DNA of 35,348 bases from CALCEB01 sp035531475 (GTDB taxonomy: Bacteria; Acidobacteriota; Terriglobia; UBA7540), in assembly GCA_035531475.1 (NCBI GenBank), contig DATKST010000084.1, forward strand, positions 1-35,348. The letters are read 5' to 3'. Positions 1 to 6,445 of the stretch are shown here, piece by piece; the stretch's first letter is position 1, and each line of letters starts with the position of its first letter. A program made the translations under genes and the position numbers. Below the pieces are notes generated by a model that had not been told where the DNA came from, made no database searches, and saw nothing but the letters and a program-made list of their open reading frames with translations.

Positions 1-1
1 T

Positions 2-130
2 CTGAACAACCGCCTGAAACTGACTCTCAGAAAAGCCTATGGCTTTCGAACCTTCAAAGCGGTTGAAGTGGCGCTCTACCATAGCCTTGGGGCGTTACCA
101 GAACCAGAATGGACCCACAAATTTTGCTGA
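2..130 (+). mobile_element. 3' end of ISL3-like transposase gene (partial)
   Basis: An open frame enters from the left edge and ends in TGA at 128-130. Its 42 residues begin LNNRLKLTLRKAYGFRTF and end in THKFC. The NNRLK...RKAYGFR pattern is the C-terminal signature I associate with ISL3-family DDE transposases, in which an N-N-K/R-x-K segment is followed by YGFR. The frame stops about six bases before threonine synthase homology resumes on the other strand. This is what is expected if the transposase runs almost to the right end of the element. The first part of the gene lies outside the window, so completeness and activity cannot be judged. The family assignment rests on motif memory only. 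Confidence 0.75.
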
Positions 131-136
131 GGAACC
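111..136. repeat. probable right terminal inverted repeat of the IS
   Basis: Read inward from base 136 on the minus strand the sequence begins GGTTCCTCAGCAAAATTTG. It overlaps the transposase stop, and its outer edge is exactly where threonine synthase coding similarity stops (tryptophan codon at 135-137). The left copy and the target duplication are outside the window, so this boundary is inferred. Confidence 0.45.
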
Positions 137-425
137 AAAGATTGGGCACGCCCAACCTCCCGCCCAAGCGCGGCGCGTGGAGCAAGGGCGTAAATCCCTC
201 GCCCAGGCTGACAATGTTCGCGGCGTCCCGCACGGGCATCACCTCACCGTAACGCCAAAGATTCGCGGCCCGGCCACGCAAGGAGTTGAGTGACATGGAA
301 CGCGCGGCCTGAGCAAGGTTATACCGGGCGAAAAGCGGTGAGCCACACGCGCAGAGGTTATAAACCTTGCCGGACGGGTAGGTCCGGCCACAACGGGAGC
401 ATTCAAGATGAGTCAATGTTGACAT
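137..425 (-). pseudogene. thrC: threonine synthase, 5' fragment disrupted by IS
   Basis: Threonine synthase makes threonine from O-phosphohomoserine using PLP. Only about the first 96 residues remain. The fragment starts at ATG 423-425 with a small zinc-ribbon-like segment (C-x2-C near residues 9-12, then C-x-C near 26-28). It continues into SLGEGFTPLLHAPRLGGRLG, typical of the N-terminal part of this family. Homology ends at the residues NLW. The family normally continues with V-K-D-E-G-x-N-P-T-G-S-F-K, which carries the PLP lysine, but here the frame runs into the insertion sequence and codes unrelated residues. The fragment lacks the active site and should be inactive. A PLP-fold paralogue cannot be excluded. 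Confidence 0.75.
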
Positions 426-570
426 AACCCAAAAAGTTTAGCAGAGATGGTGCACGAATTGGGAAATGGGAAACGTTCCGGCTTGGTTGGAGCGGGCTTT
501 GCCAAGCGTTGCGTTTGTATCGAAACAAGCCAAACTTTGCGGTTGCGACCGCCGGGTAGTGGTCCATTTT

Positions 571-599
571 CGCCGCTACAACAAACTGACCCACTGCCG
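571..599. repeat. 29-bp dispersed repeat, copy 1
   Basis: This segment begins CGCCGCTACAACAAACTGAC and is identical over 29 bases to 5114-5142. It lies in the 268-base gap between the thrC remnant and the receiver gene, about 100 bases upstream of the latter. The copy near 5.1 kb forms one arm of a strong hairpin; this copy lacks a matching opposite arm. I see no other feature in the 426-693 gap. Confidence 0.8.
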
Positions 600-693
600 A
601 CCGCCGCTTGGACCAGATGCCACCGCTGAATCTGCGCTATATTGGAATATACGCTGGAGCGCCCCGGTATCCCGGAAGGAGCCAAACCCAATC

Positions 694-1077
694 ATGGCGG
701 CAAGGGTCATTGTGGTTGTGGAAGACCTCATTTTCCTATCGAAGATTCAGCAAACCGCGAAGCTGTTGGGGATTGCCATGGAAACAGCGAAACCCACGTC
801 GCTAAGGGAACAAATGACCGCCGGTGGCATTGGCGCGGTGATTCTGGACCTGAATCACGGCTCCGGGCAAGCGGTGGCGTTGCTACAGCAAATGAAGAGT
901 GATCCCGTCATGCAGCAAGTGACCGTGGTAGGATTTCTCTCGCACGTTCAGACTGGGCTTGCCGCAGAAGCGCGGGCGGCCGGATGCGATGTGCTATTGG
1001 CTCGTTCGGCCTTCAACGAAAAACTTTCCAAAATTCTTCAGCACTATGCCGGAATCGAACCCAGCCCAGCCTCGTAA
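694..1077 (+). CDS. divergent response-regulator receiver-domain protein
   Basis: This 127-residue protein has the size and strand pattern of a stand-alone CheY-like receiver. An acidic pair follows the first strand (E10-D11), a candidate phospho-acceptor aspartate sits in AVILDLN (D52), and a serine sits in VVGFLSHV (S83). The normally invariant C-terminal lysine of the K-P motif is replaced (LLARSAF, arginine 104). Phosphorylation may therefore be altered or absent. There is no output domain. The ATG at 694 was chosen because a GGAAGGA ribosome-binding site lies about 15 bases upstream and residue 1 starts the first receiver strand; the frame upstream has no receiver similarity. The 3' end overlaps the sugar kinase start by 32 bases, suggesting translational coupling. 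Its signalling partner is not visible. Confidence 0.7.
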   Translation: MAARVIVVVEDLIFLSKIQQTAKLLGIAMETAKPTSLREQMTAGGIGAVILDLNHGSGQAVALLQQMKSDPVMQQVTVVGFLSHVQTGLAAEARAAGCDVLLARSAFNEKLSKILQHYAGIEPSPAS

Positions 1078-2557
1078 AGCAACCCCCGGACCCGCCATCC
1101 TGACTCTGGACGTTGGCTCCTCTTCCGTCCGGACTCTTTTGTATGACGCGCAAGGCCGCGAGGTTCCTGGCTTCGGCCTGCACATTCCCTACGAGCTGGA
1201 TAAGACGCTGGGTGGTGGCATCGAGGTGGATGCGGATTTTCTGTGTGGACTTTGCATCGAATGTCTCTCCGCTATTCACCAGCACATGGACATTGCCGGC
1301 ATCTGGCCAACGGCCGTCGCGGTCTGCACGTTCTGGCACAATGTGCTGGGCCTCGACGGAAGCGGTTCACCCACCACGCCCGTCATTCATCCTTTTGACA
1401 CACGGAGCGCGGACGCTGCGCGCGCCCTTGCCAAAAAGCTCGATCCAGCCGGTGTTCACGCACGCACCGGCTGCGTACTCCACGCCAGCTACCTTCCCGC
1501 CAAGCTGGCGTGGCTTGCGGAGACCCAGCCTCAAACCATGAGGAAGAGCCGCTGGTGGATGTCCTTTGGCGAATATCTCTTCTTCAAACTTTTCGGGCGA
1601 CACGCTGCCTCAACCAGCATGGTATCCGGCTCGGGCTTGTGGAATCAGAACCAGAACACCTATGACCCGGAAACGCTCCGAGCCCTGCCTGCGCAACCGG
1701 AGCAGTTTGCCCCGGAAAGCGAAATGGACAAGCCCGTGGACACTCTGGTCGCGGCCTACCGCACGCAATGGCCCGAATTTTCCAACATTCCCTGGTTCCC
1801 TGCCCTGGGTGACGGCGCATGTAACAATATTGGGAGCGGAGCTTGCCACCGCAACCAGTTGGCGCTGATGGTGGGGACCAGCGGAGCCCTGCGGTCGGTG
1901 GTGGAGGCGGACCGGATGGAAACACCGGGCGGCCTGTGGGTTTACCGGCTTGACCGCAAGCGGTTTGTGGTGGGCGGAGCCTTGACTGATGGCGGCGCAG
2001 TTTACGCCTGGATGAAGCGACTGCTGAATCTGCCTGGAGATGAAGAGGTCGAAACGGCCCTGCAGGCCATGCCGCCGCTAAGCCATGGGCTGACCGTGCT
2101 GCCGCTCTTCGCCGGCGAGCGTTCGCCCGGCTGGAGGGGTGATGCGCGCGCCGCTCTGATCGGTCTTGGTTCGGAAACGTCCTCCATCCAGATTCTGCGC
2201 GCCTCGCTTGAAGCGGTCGCGCTTCGCTTCCGGCTGATCTATGACATTCTGAAGCACAGCTTGGGCGCGCCCCAACAAATCATCGCCAGCGGCGGCGCCT
2301 TGCTGTACTCGCCTGCCTGGACGCAGATGATGGCGGATGCGCTGGCTTGCCCTGTTACTCCGTGCCTTGAAAACGAAGCCACCAGCCGAGGCGCAGCACT
2401 CGTAGCATTGGAAAGGCTGGGTGCAATCCCCAGTGTTGCCGCTGCGCCCCCGCCATTGGGTGATCCCAGCGAACCCAATCCAGTAAGCGTGCTTCGATAC
2501 GAGCAAGCGCTGGAGCTTCAAAGTAGCCTTTACGTGAAATTGTTTGGGGATAGTTAA
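1046..2557 (+). CDS. FGGY-family carbohydrate kinase (gluconokinase-like)
   Basis: FGGY kinases phosphorylate sugars or polyols with ATP. The 503-residue product matches the family's usual length of about 500. The N-terminal phosphate-binding loop is ILTLDVGSSSVRTLLYD (about residues 18-34). The central region has GDGACNNIGSGA and MVGTSGALR. The C-terminal FGGY signature follows, with ASGGALLYSPAWTQMMADAL near residue 414 and then CPV. The substrate cannot be fixed from motifs; gluconate or xylulose are the common possibilities and no pathway neighbours are present to decide. ATG 1046 is preferred because it sits just before the first strand. A start at 959 would add 29 residues lacking family character. 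The gene overlaps the receiver gene by 32 bases and the two are probably cotranscribed. Confidence 0.85.
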   Translation: MPESNPAQPRKATPGPAILTLDVGSSSVRTLLYDAQGREVPGFGLHIPYELDKTLGGGIEVDADFLCGLCIECLSAIHQHMDIAGIWPTAVAVCTFWHNVLGLDGSGSPTTPVIHPFDTRSADAARALAKKLDPAGVHARTGCVLHASYLPAKLAWLAETQPQTMRKSRWWMSFGEYLFFKLFGRHAASTSMVSGSGLWNQNQNTYDPETLRALPAQPEQFAPESEMDKPVDTLVAAYRTQWPEFSNIPWFPALGDGACNNIGSGACHRNQLALMVGTSGALRSVVEADRMETPGGLWVYRLDRKRFVVGGALTDGGAVYAWMKRLLNLPGDEEVETALQAMPPLSHGLTVLPLFAGERSPGWRGDARAALIGLGSETSSIQILRASLEAVALRFRLIYDILKHSLGAPQQIIASGGALLYSPAWTQMMADALACPVTPCLENEATSRGAALVALERLGAIPSVAAAPPPLGDPSEPNPVSVLRYEQALELQSSLYVKLFGDS

Positions 2558-2561
2558 AGGT

Positions 2562-2636
2562 TGGCTCCTCGGCCAGGACTCGAACCTGGAACCCTTCGGT
2601 TAACAGCCGAATGCTCTACCATTGAGCTACCGAGGA
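2562..2636 (-). tRNA. tRNA-Asn(GTT)
   Basis: On the minus strand the 75-base sequence folds as a standard tRNA. The acceptor arms are TCCTCGG and CCGAGGA, the D-arm contains AGCTCAATGGTAGAGC, and the anticodon loop CTGTTAA gives anticodon GTT for asparagine. The T-arm contains GGTTCGAGTCC. Discriminator G and an encoded CCA end are at 2562-2565. It follows tatA on the same strand after a gap of about 240 bases in which I see no gene. Confidence 0.97.
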
Positions 2637-2875
2637 ATGGCGGGGACGATCGATTGACTGGCAAAACCTTGAAGCGAACCAAATTTATAACATGCAGGTA
2701 ACTGAGCGGTCAATGGATAGTTTGGGAAACTCGTGCTGGCGGCCAATTTCGGCGGCAGACAGAATATCATGGCTCGCCCAGACACAGCCGTCGCAAGGTC
2801 ACGCCGCGAGAAACTCAAGCGTCGAAGTAGGTCTGAAAATCACACACGCCGCAAGAGCTTCCCTGGAGGACCCGG

Positions 2876-3064
2876 TCAGACCTTTTTCTCATCCGGCTTC
2901 TTATCGTCGGAAGGACTCAGGCCGCCTTTCATGGCTTCCTTAAACTCCCGGATGCCTTTGCCCAATCCCCGGCCCAAATCCGGCAACTTGCCGGGGCCGA
3001 AAATGATCAGGACAATGACCAGAATAAAGATCAGGTGAATGGGTTGAAACAAACCGTCAAACAT
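2876..3064 (-). CDS. tatA: twin-arginine translocase subunit TatA/E
   Basis: TatA forms the size-variable pore of the Tat pathway for exporting folded proteins across the inner membrane. The 62-residue product has the expected order: a short N-terminus, one transmembrane helix (about residues 9-22, IHLIFILVIVLIIF), the FGPGKLPDLGRGLGKGIREF hinge and amphipathic helix, and a charged tail rich in D, E and K. The start at 3064 has an AGGAGG ribosome-binding site five bases upstream. No tatB or tatC is nearby, so this is a stand-alone tatA as in several Gram-negative lineages. TatB is less likely because of the short length. Confidence 0.93.
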   Translation of the reverse strand: MFDGLFQPIHLIFILVIVLIIFGPGKLPDLGRGLGKGIREFKEAMKGGLSPSDDKKPDEKKV

Positions 3065-3149
3065 GCAACCTCCTGCCTTGGCTAATCAGAAAATTCGATG
3101 CATAGCCCTGCCGCTGATTCATTATAGCTCATGCCACTCCCAAACCCAA

Positions 3150-3737
3150 TCACGATTTGCGTTTGCGGAAAATCATGTCTTCCGGCTCCCGGCCGCGCAT
3201 TTTCCAGAGTTGGCGGTGGAGCGAGGCATAGCTTGAGGTAATAAAGTCCTTCGTGTCAAAGCCCAGCCTGCGCGCCGTGGTCAGAATCCACAGCTCCGGG
3301 CCTTCCAGTTCCAGGAAATTACCCACCGGCGTCTCATCAAACACCACGGTGGCCGAGCCGCCGAACTTTGAACGCGAGCAGGGCGCGAAGGTAGTACGGT
3401 ATTTCTCATACCGGTAGAAAACCTTCAGCCCTATTGATTCCAGGATGGCCCGCAGTTGTTCACCCGCTTCGATTGAGGTCTCGCTTTCGTCGCGTACCTT
3501 ATACCACTTGGAGAGGCGCGGCGGGCCTTTGAAGGTCAGCAAGCTATCTCCATTGGTGAACCGGAGCCGCAGCAGACACCGTGATTTATATAGCCTGCGG
3601 TCGGGAAAGTCAAACAGCAAGTTCCTCTCAAACTGGCGGGGCTTGACGCGCTTGAATCCCGCCTGGATCAGCTTGCGCTGCATGGAGCGCGGGTTTTCGA
3701 CCGGCAGCTTGATCTCAGTTTCGCGGTTGGGCTTCAT
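3150..3737 (-). CDS. CYTH-domain protein (class IV adenylate cyclase / triphosphatase-like)
   Basis: The N-terminus carries the E-x-E-x-K signature as ETEIKL (about residues 6-11) of the CYTH tunnel fold. That superfamily includes CyaB-type adenylate cyclases and thiamine-triphosphatases that bind triphosphates with metal ions. Further family-like features are the strand LLFDFPDRRLYKSRCLLRLR, a basic segment TFKGPPRLSKWYKVRDESET with alternating charges, and AVVFDETPVGNFLELEG-like residues near 125-145. Length (195 residues) fits a single-domain member. Sequence alone does not separate cyclase from triphosphatase activity. It lies between the prenyl synthase and tatA on the same strand, with no clear ribosome-binding site. 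Confidence 0.8.
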   Translation of the reverse strand: MKPNRETEIKLPVENPRSMQRKLIQAGFKRVKPRQFERNLLFDFPDRRLYKSRCLLRLRFTNGDSLLTFKGPPRLSKWYKVRDESETSIEAGEQLRAILESIGLKVFYRYEKYRTTFAPCSRSKFGGSATVVFDETPVGNFLELEGPELWILTTARRLGFDTKDFITSSYASLHRQLWKMRGREPEDMIFRKRKS

Positions 3738-3923
3738 GGAAGATGATCAACTCTGGAGCGTTTAGCGATAACTCGGTGCATTTCCGCAATGCACCCCCAA
3801 CCTTGTCTTTGAAACGGCCCATGCGGTCCAAACGCTGCTGGATATTTGATCCGCCAGTTTCGCATCCCGCGCAGAACTGCCCGCCATCCTGAAGCCGCAC
3901 AGAGTGATTACAAACCCCAGCGG

Positions 3924-4955
3924 CTAAAATTGCCGTTCCACAGTGAATTGGGCCAGCGATTGGAGTGCGTCTTTATAGGGCGAATCCGGGAAACCCACAA
4001 GTGAGCTCTGGGCCAGCTTCGCAAAGTGCCGAGCTTTGGCCCGGGCGGCATCCAACACTTCGTAGCGATCGATCATTTCGGAAATTTCGGAAAATTGCAC
4101 GGATTGAAAACCGCCTTCCTGAAGCACCAGGGCAATCCGTTCAGCCTCCTCCGGCCGGCACTGGGGCAGCAGATAGATGAGCGGCAACGTGACCTTGCCT
4201 TCACGCAGATCACTGCCAATAGGTTTGCCCAGCAATTCCTCCGAGGAAGTAAAGTCCAAGATATCATCGATCACCTGAAAAGCCAGGCCCAGATTGGCGC
4301 CAAAGGAACCCAGCCGAATCTCGTACTCCTCGCCCATACCTCCCAGCAACGCGCCCATCCGCAGACACGCGGAAAACAGGCAGGCCGTCTTGCGGTAGGC
4401 CAGCTCCAGATAATCGTCCTCATTCAGGTCTATCCGCTTCAACTGGCCCATCTGGATCAGTTCGCCTTCCACCATCACTTGCGTCACGCCGATGAGGATG
4501 TCCAGAATGCGGAAATTGCGCTCTGCCAATGCAATGTTGAAGGCCTGCATGTAGAGCCAGTCGCCGGCCAGCACGCTGGTGTGGTTACCCCAACGCGAGT
4601 TGGTGGAGGGTCGGCCGCGGCGCAGGCCAGCTTCATCAATAATATCGTCATGCACCAACGTGGCCGTGTGAATCAACTCCACCACGGCCCCCAGGCGGAT
4701 GGCCGCTGCCCCTTCGTAGCCGCAAAGCTTTGACGCCAGCACCACCAGCGCCGGACGCAGCCGCTTGCCGCCGCTCGATTGAAGGTATTGGCCAATTTCG
4801 GTGATGGCCTGGACGGTGGAAACACTCTGGCGCCGAAGCTCTTCTTCAACCAGGGCAAGCTCAGGTCGCACCAACTCAAAAATCTCCCGTGCCTTTGGGT
4901 CCTTCAGGGCTTCTAGACGGGGATTTTCCGTTGTGGGGTTCATCTTTGGATTCAT
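3924..4955 (-). CDS. long-chain polyprenyl diphosphate synthase
   Basis: Trans-prenyltransferase that extends allylic diphosphates with isopentenyl diphosphate to make the side chain of respiratory quinones. The two aspartate-rich motifs are present: FARM DDIID at about residues 103-107 and SARM DDILD at about 230-234. GGKRLRPAL lies near residue 62 and GDWLY near 131. Small residues before the first motif (T97-A98-T99) are compatible with a long product of octaprenyl or similar length, though the exact chain length is inferred. ATG 4955 gives 343 residues. The frame also opens at TTG 4991, which would add 12 residues without family similarity. The gene is in line with tatD upstream, separated by a hairpin repeat. 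Confidence 0.9.
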   Translation of the reverse strand: MNPKMNPTTENPRLEALKDPKAREIFELVRPELALVEEELRRQSVSTVQAITEIGQYLQSSGGKRLRPALVVLASKLCGYEGAAAIRLGAVVELIHTATLVHDDIIDEAGLRRGRPSTNSRWGNHTSVLAGDWLYMQAFNIALAERNFRILDILIGVTQVMVEGELIQMGQLKRIDLNEDDYLELAYRKTACLFSACLRMGALLGGMGEEYEIRLGSFGANLGLAFQVIDDILDFTSSEELLGKPIGSDLREGKVTLPLIYLLPQCRPEEAERIALVLQEGGFQSVQFSEISEMIDRYEVLDAARAKARHFAKLAQSSLVGFPDSPYKDALQSLAQFTVERQF

Positions 4956-5054
4956 TGCGTCTTCGCCCGGCGAGTTCCGCGCCCGCGTCAAGTCTCTTCA
5001 TCGTCCCATAAAAGGCAGCCTATGTGAAGCCGGAAGTTTGGCGGTTTGGCGGCG

Positions 5055-5122
5055 GTAGCGGCGGTCTCTGACCGCCGAAAGCTGTTGAAAAATAAAATCC
5101 GCCGGTCAGAGACCGCCGCTAC
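5055..5122. repeat. strong hairpin, REP-like
   Basis: Arms 5055-5076 and 5101-5122 are 22 bases each and reverse-complementary with one mismatch, around a 24-base AT-rich loop. The left arm begins GTAGCGGCGGTCTCTGACCG. It lies between tatD and the prenyl synthase gene. No T-run follows on either side, so it looks like a repetitive extragenic palindrome more than an intrinsic terminator, although it could protect or separate transcripts. Confidence 0.85.
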
Positions 5123-5142
5123 AACAAACTGACCCACTGCCG
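5114..5142. repeat. 29-bp dispersed repeat, copy 2
   Basis: Identical to 571-599. Its first nine bases are the outer part of the right hairpin arm of the 5055-5122 palindrome; the remainder extends 20 bases beyond the hairpin. This shows that the repeat unit is larger than the palindrome. Confidence 0.8.
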
Positions 5143-5170
5143 TTTGCAGCAGAGGCGCGTCAACTCCGCG

Positions 5171-6043
5171 CTATAAACTGAAAAACCGCTCAAAGTTCCT
5201 GACTAAATTCGCACCTATCTCCTCTTCGCTTAAACCGTGCAGCCCGGCCAGTTGCATCGTAACCTCGCGCACGCGCATGGGCTCATTGCGCTGGCCGCGA
5301 AACGGCACGGGGGAGAGAAAAGGGCAGTCGGTTTCAGCCAACAGCCGGTCCAACGGAATTTGCCGGGCCACATCGCGCAGAGGCCCTGCATTCTTGAAGG
5401 TTATGTTCCCCGCGAACGAAACCATGAATCCCATCTCCATCAGTTCGGACGCATCCTCCAGCGTTCCCGTGAAGCAGTGGAGAATTCCACCCCGCCATTC
5501 GCTGTTGGTGCCGGAGCCATTCGCTCGACTCCGGCCCAAGAACTCCTTCATAATCCGCCGAAAATCCGGCCAGGCGTCGCGGCAATGGATGATCACCGGC
5601 AGCGAAGCACGATGCGCTAATTCGAGTTGCCGCTTGAGCACTTCCTGCTGCGCCTCTCGCGGCGAGTGATCGTAGTAATAGTCCAACCCGATCTCGCCGA
5701 TGGCGACGAGCTTGGGCCGCGCGGCAATCTTTTCAAGGCTCTCGAAATCGCCGTCTGCGGTCTTTTGGGCTTCGTGCGGATGGATGCCGGCGGCGGCATA
5801 GATTCCATCGTGCTTTTCAGCCAGCGCTTGGGCCTCGCCAAGGTGTTCCGGCTCGCCGCTGGGGATCACCAACAGATAACAAAGGCCCGCCGCCCACGCC
5901 CGCTCAATGACGGCTTCGCGGTCCTCATCAAACTCCGGCCCGGCAATGTGGCAGTGCGAATCGACCAGTAGGGTCCGTTGTCCGTTGTCAGGAGTCAGTT
6001 GAGTGCTCAATTCGCTTGTGGTCCCTTGCGCGATGATCTTCAC
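5171..6043 (-). CDS. tatD: TatD-family metal-dependent hydrolase/DNase
   Basis: TIM-barrel metal hydrolase of the TatD family, which has reported 3'-5' exonuclease activity. Metal ligands and family motifs appear in order: DSHCHI (H-x-H), AAGIHPHEA, GEIGLDYYYD, IIHCRDAW, LHCFTG and ETDCPFLSP. The C-terminus ends in a typical N-x-x-R-F-F segment. The family normally starts two or three residues before DSHCHI, but here the only good start (ATG 6041-6043) lies about 27 residues earlier. The extra N-terminus (MKIIAQGTTSELSTQLTPDN) is coded by the flank of the neighbouring four-helix-bundle gene, which it overlaps by 56 bases. The native start was probably replaced by that insertion; a near-cognate start closer to the barrel is possible. 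Confidence 0.88.
   Translation of the reverse strand: MKIIAQGTTSELSTQLTPDNGQRTLLVDSHCHIAGPEFDEDREAVIERAWAAGLCYLLVIPSGEPEHLGEAQALAEKHDGIYAAAGIHPHEAQKTADGDFESLEKIAARPKLVAIGEIGLDYYYDHSPREAQQEVLKRQLELAHRASLPVIIHCRDAWPDFRRIMKEFLGRSRANGSGTNSEWRGGILHCFTGTLEDASELMEMGFMVSFAGNITFKNAGPLRDVARQIPLDRLLAETDCPFLSPVPFRGQRNEPMRVREVTMQLAGLHGLSEEEIGANLVRNFERFFSL
5972..6000. repeat. left outward-facing repeat flanking the four-helix-bundle gene
   Basis: On the minus strand this reads CTGACTCCTGACAACGGACA and then ACGGACC. It shares the phrase CAACGGACAAC-GACC with the repeat at 6421-6445, which is in opposite orientation. It lies inside the extended N-terminal codons of tatD. Confidence 0.6.
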
Positions 6044-6410
6044 CCGGGCCGATAGACGTTAGATACGCGTTGAGTTTTGGACCTAGCTCTCGAACGAGCG
6101 GCTTGATTGTGTTGAGCGAGTCTTGGTCGAGAAGACCGCGATTGCAGGCCCGCCGCAACCAGTGCTTCGTCTCATTCAACGAGCCACGGGCGATTCTCAC
6201 GAACCTTCTGTTATCCTGATAGCTGCCCCGCCCACAACCTTCCGCGATGTTCGCGCCGATACTGTCGGCGGAACGAATGATCTGCTTTCCAACGGTGTCC
6301 CGGGCAAACAGATCCCATTTGCGGACGACAGACCAAACTATGTCTGCCAACTTGCCCGCCAATTGATAAACCCTCAATTCTTCAAACTGTGTCTTCTCCA
6401 CAAGTGGCAT
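5988..6410 (-). CDS. four-helix-bundle protein (23S rRNA intervening-sequence family)
   Basis: The 140-residue product matches the small S23/IVP four-helix-bundle family, first found in spacers inside 23S rRNA genes and related in fold to the Avd proteins of diversity-generating retroelements. Family-like segments are FEELRVYQLAGKLADIVW (about 8-25), IIRSADSIGANIAEGCGRGS (about 44-63), FVRIARGSLNETKHWLRRA (about 70-88) and a C-terminal helix with LGPKLNAYL. Function is unknown; the family is suspected to bind nucleic acid. It lies 33 bases after metG and overlaps the tatD start. Related short repeats flank it in inverted orientation, which suggests insertion as a unit between two housekeeping genes. 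There is no clear ribosome-binding site at ATG 6410. Confidence 0.85.
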   Translation of the reverse strand: MPLVEKTQFEELRVYQLAGKLADIVWSVVRKWDLFARDTVGKQIIRSADSIGANIAEGCGRGSYQDNRRFVRIARGSLNETKHWLRRACNRGLLDQDSLNTIKPLVRELGPKLNAYLTSIGPGEDHRARDHKRIEHSTDS

Positions 6411-6420
6411 CCGACGATGG

Positions 6421-6445
6421 CAACGGACAACTGACCACGGACGTC
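6421..6445. repeat. right outward-facing repeat flanking the four-helix-bundle gene
   Basis: On the plus strand this reads CAACGGACAACTGACCACGG and then ACGTC. It is the inverted partner of 5972-6000 and ends at the metG stop codon (6444-6446). Confidence 0.6.

Noticed and set aside
466..693. Longer start for the receiver-domain protein
   Set aside because: The added 76 residues include the dispersed repeat at 571-599 and lack receiver similarity; the ATG at 694 has a good ribosome-binding site.
3715..3900. Small minus-strand frame of 61 residues between the CYTH and prenyl synthase genes, with a C-x-x-C pair
   Set aside because: GTG start, no ribosome-binding site, overlaps the CYTH start, and no recognisable family pattern apart from one C-A-G-C.
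5055..5122. Intrinsic terminator after tatD
   Set aside because: The hairpin is strong but no T-run follows on the minus strand, and the arm is shared with a dispersed repeat; kept as a repeat only.
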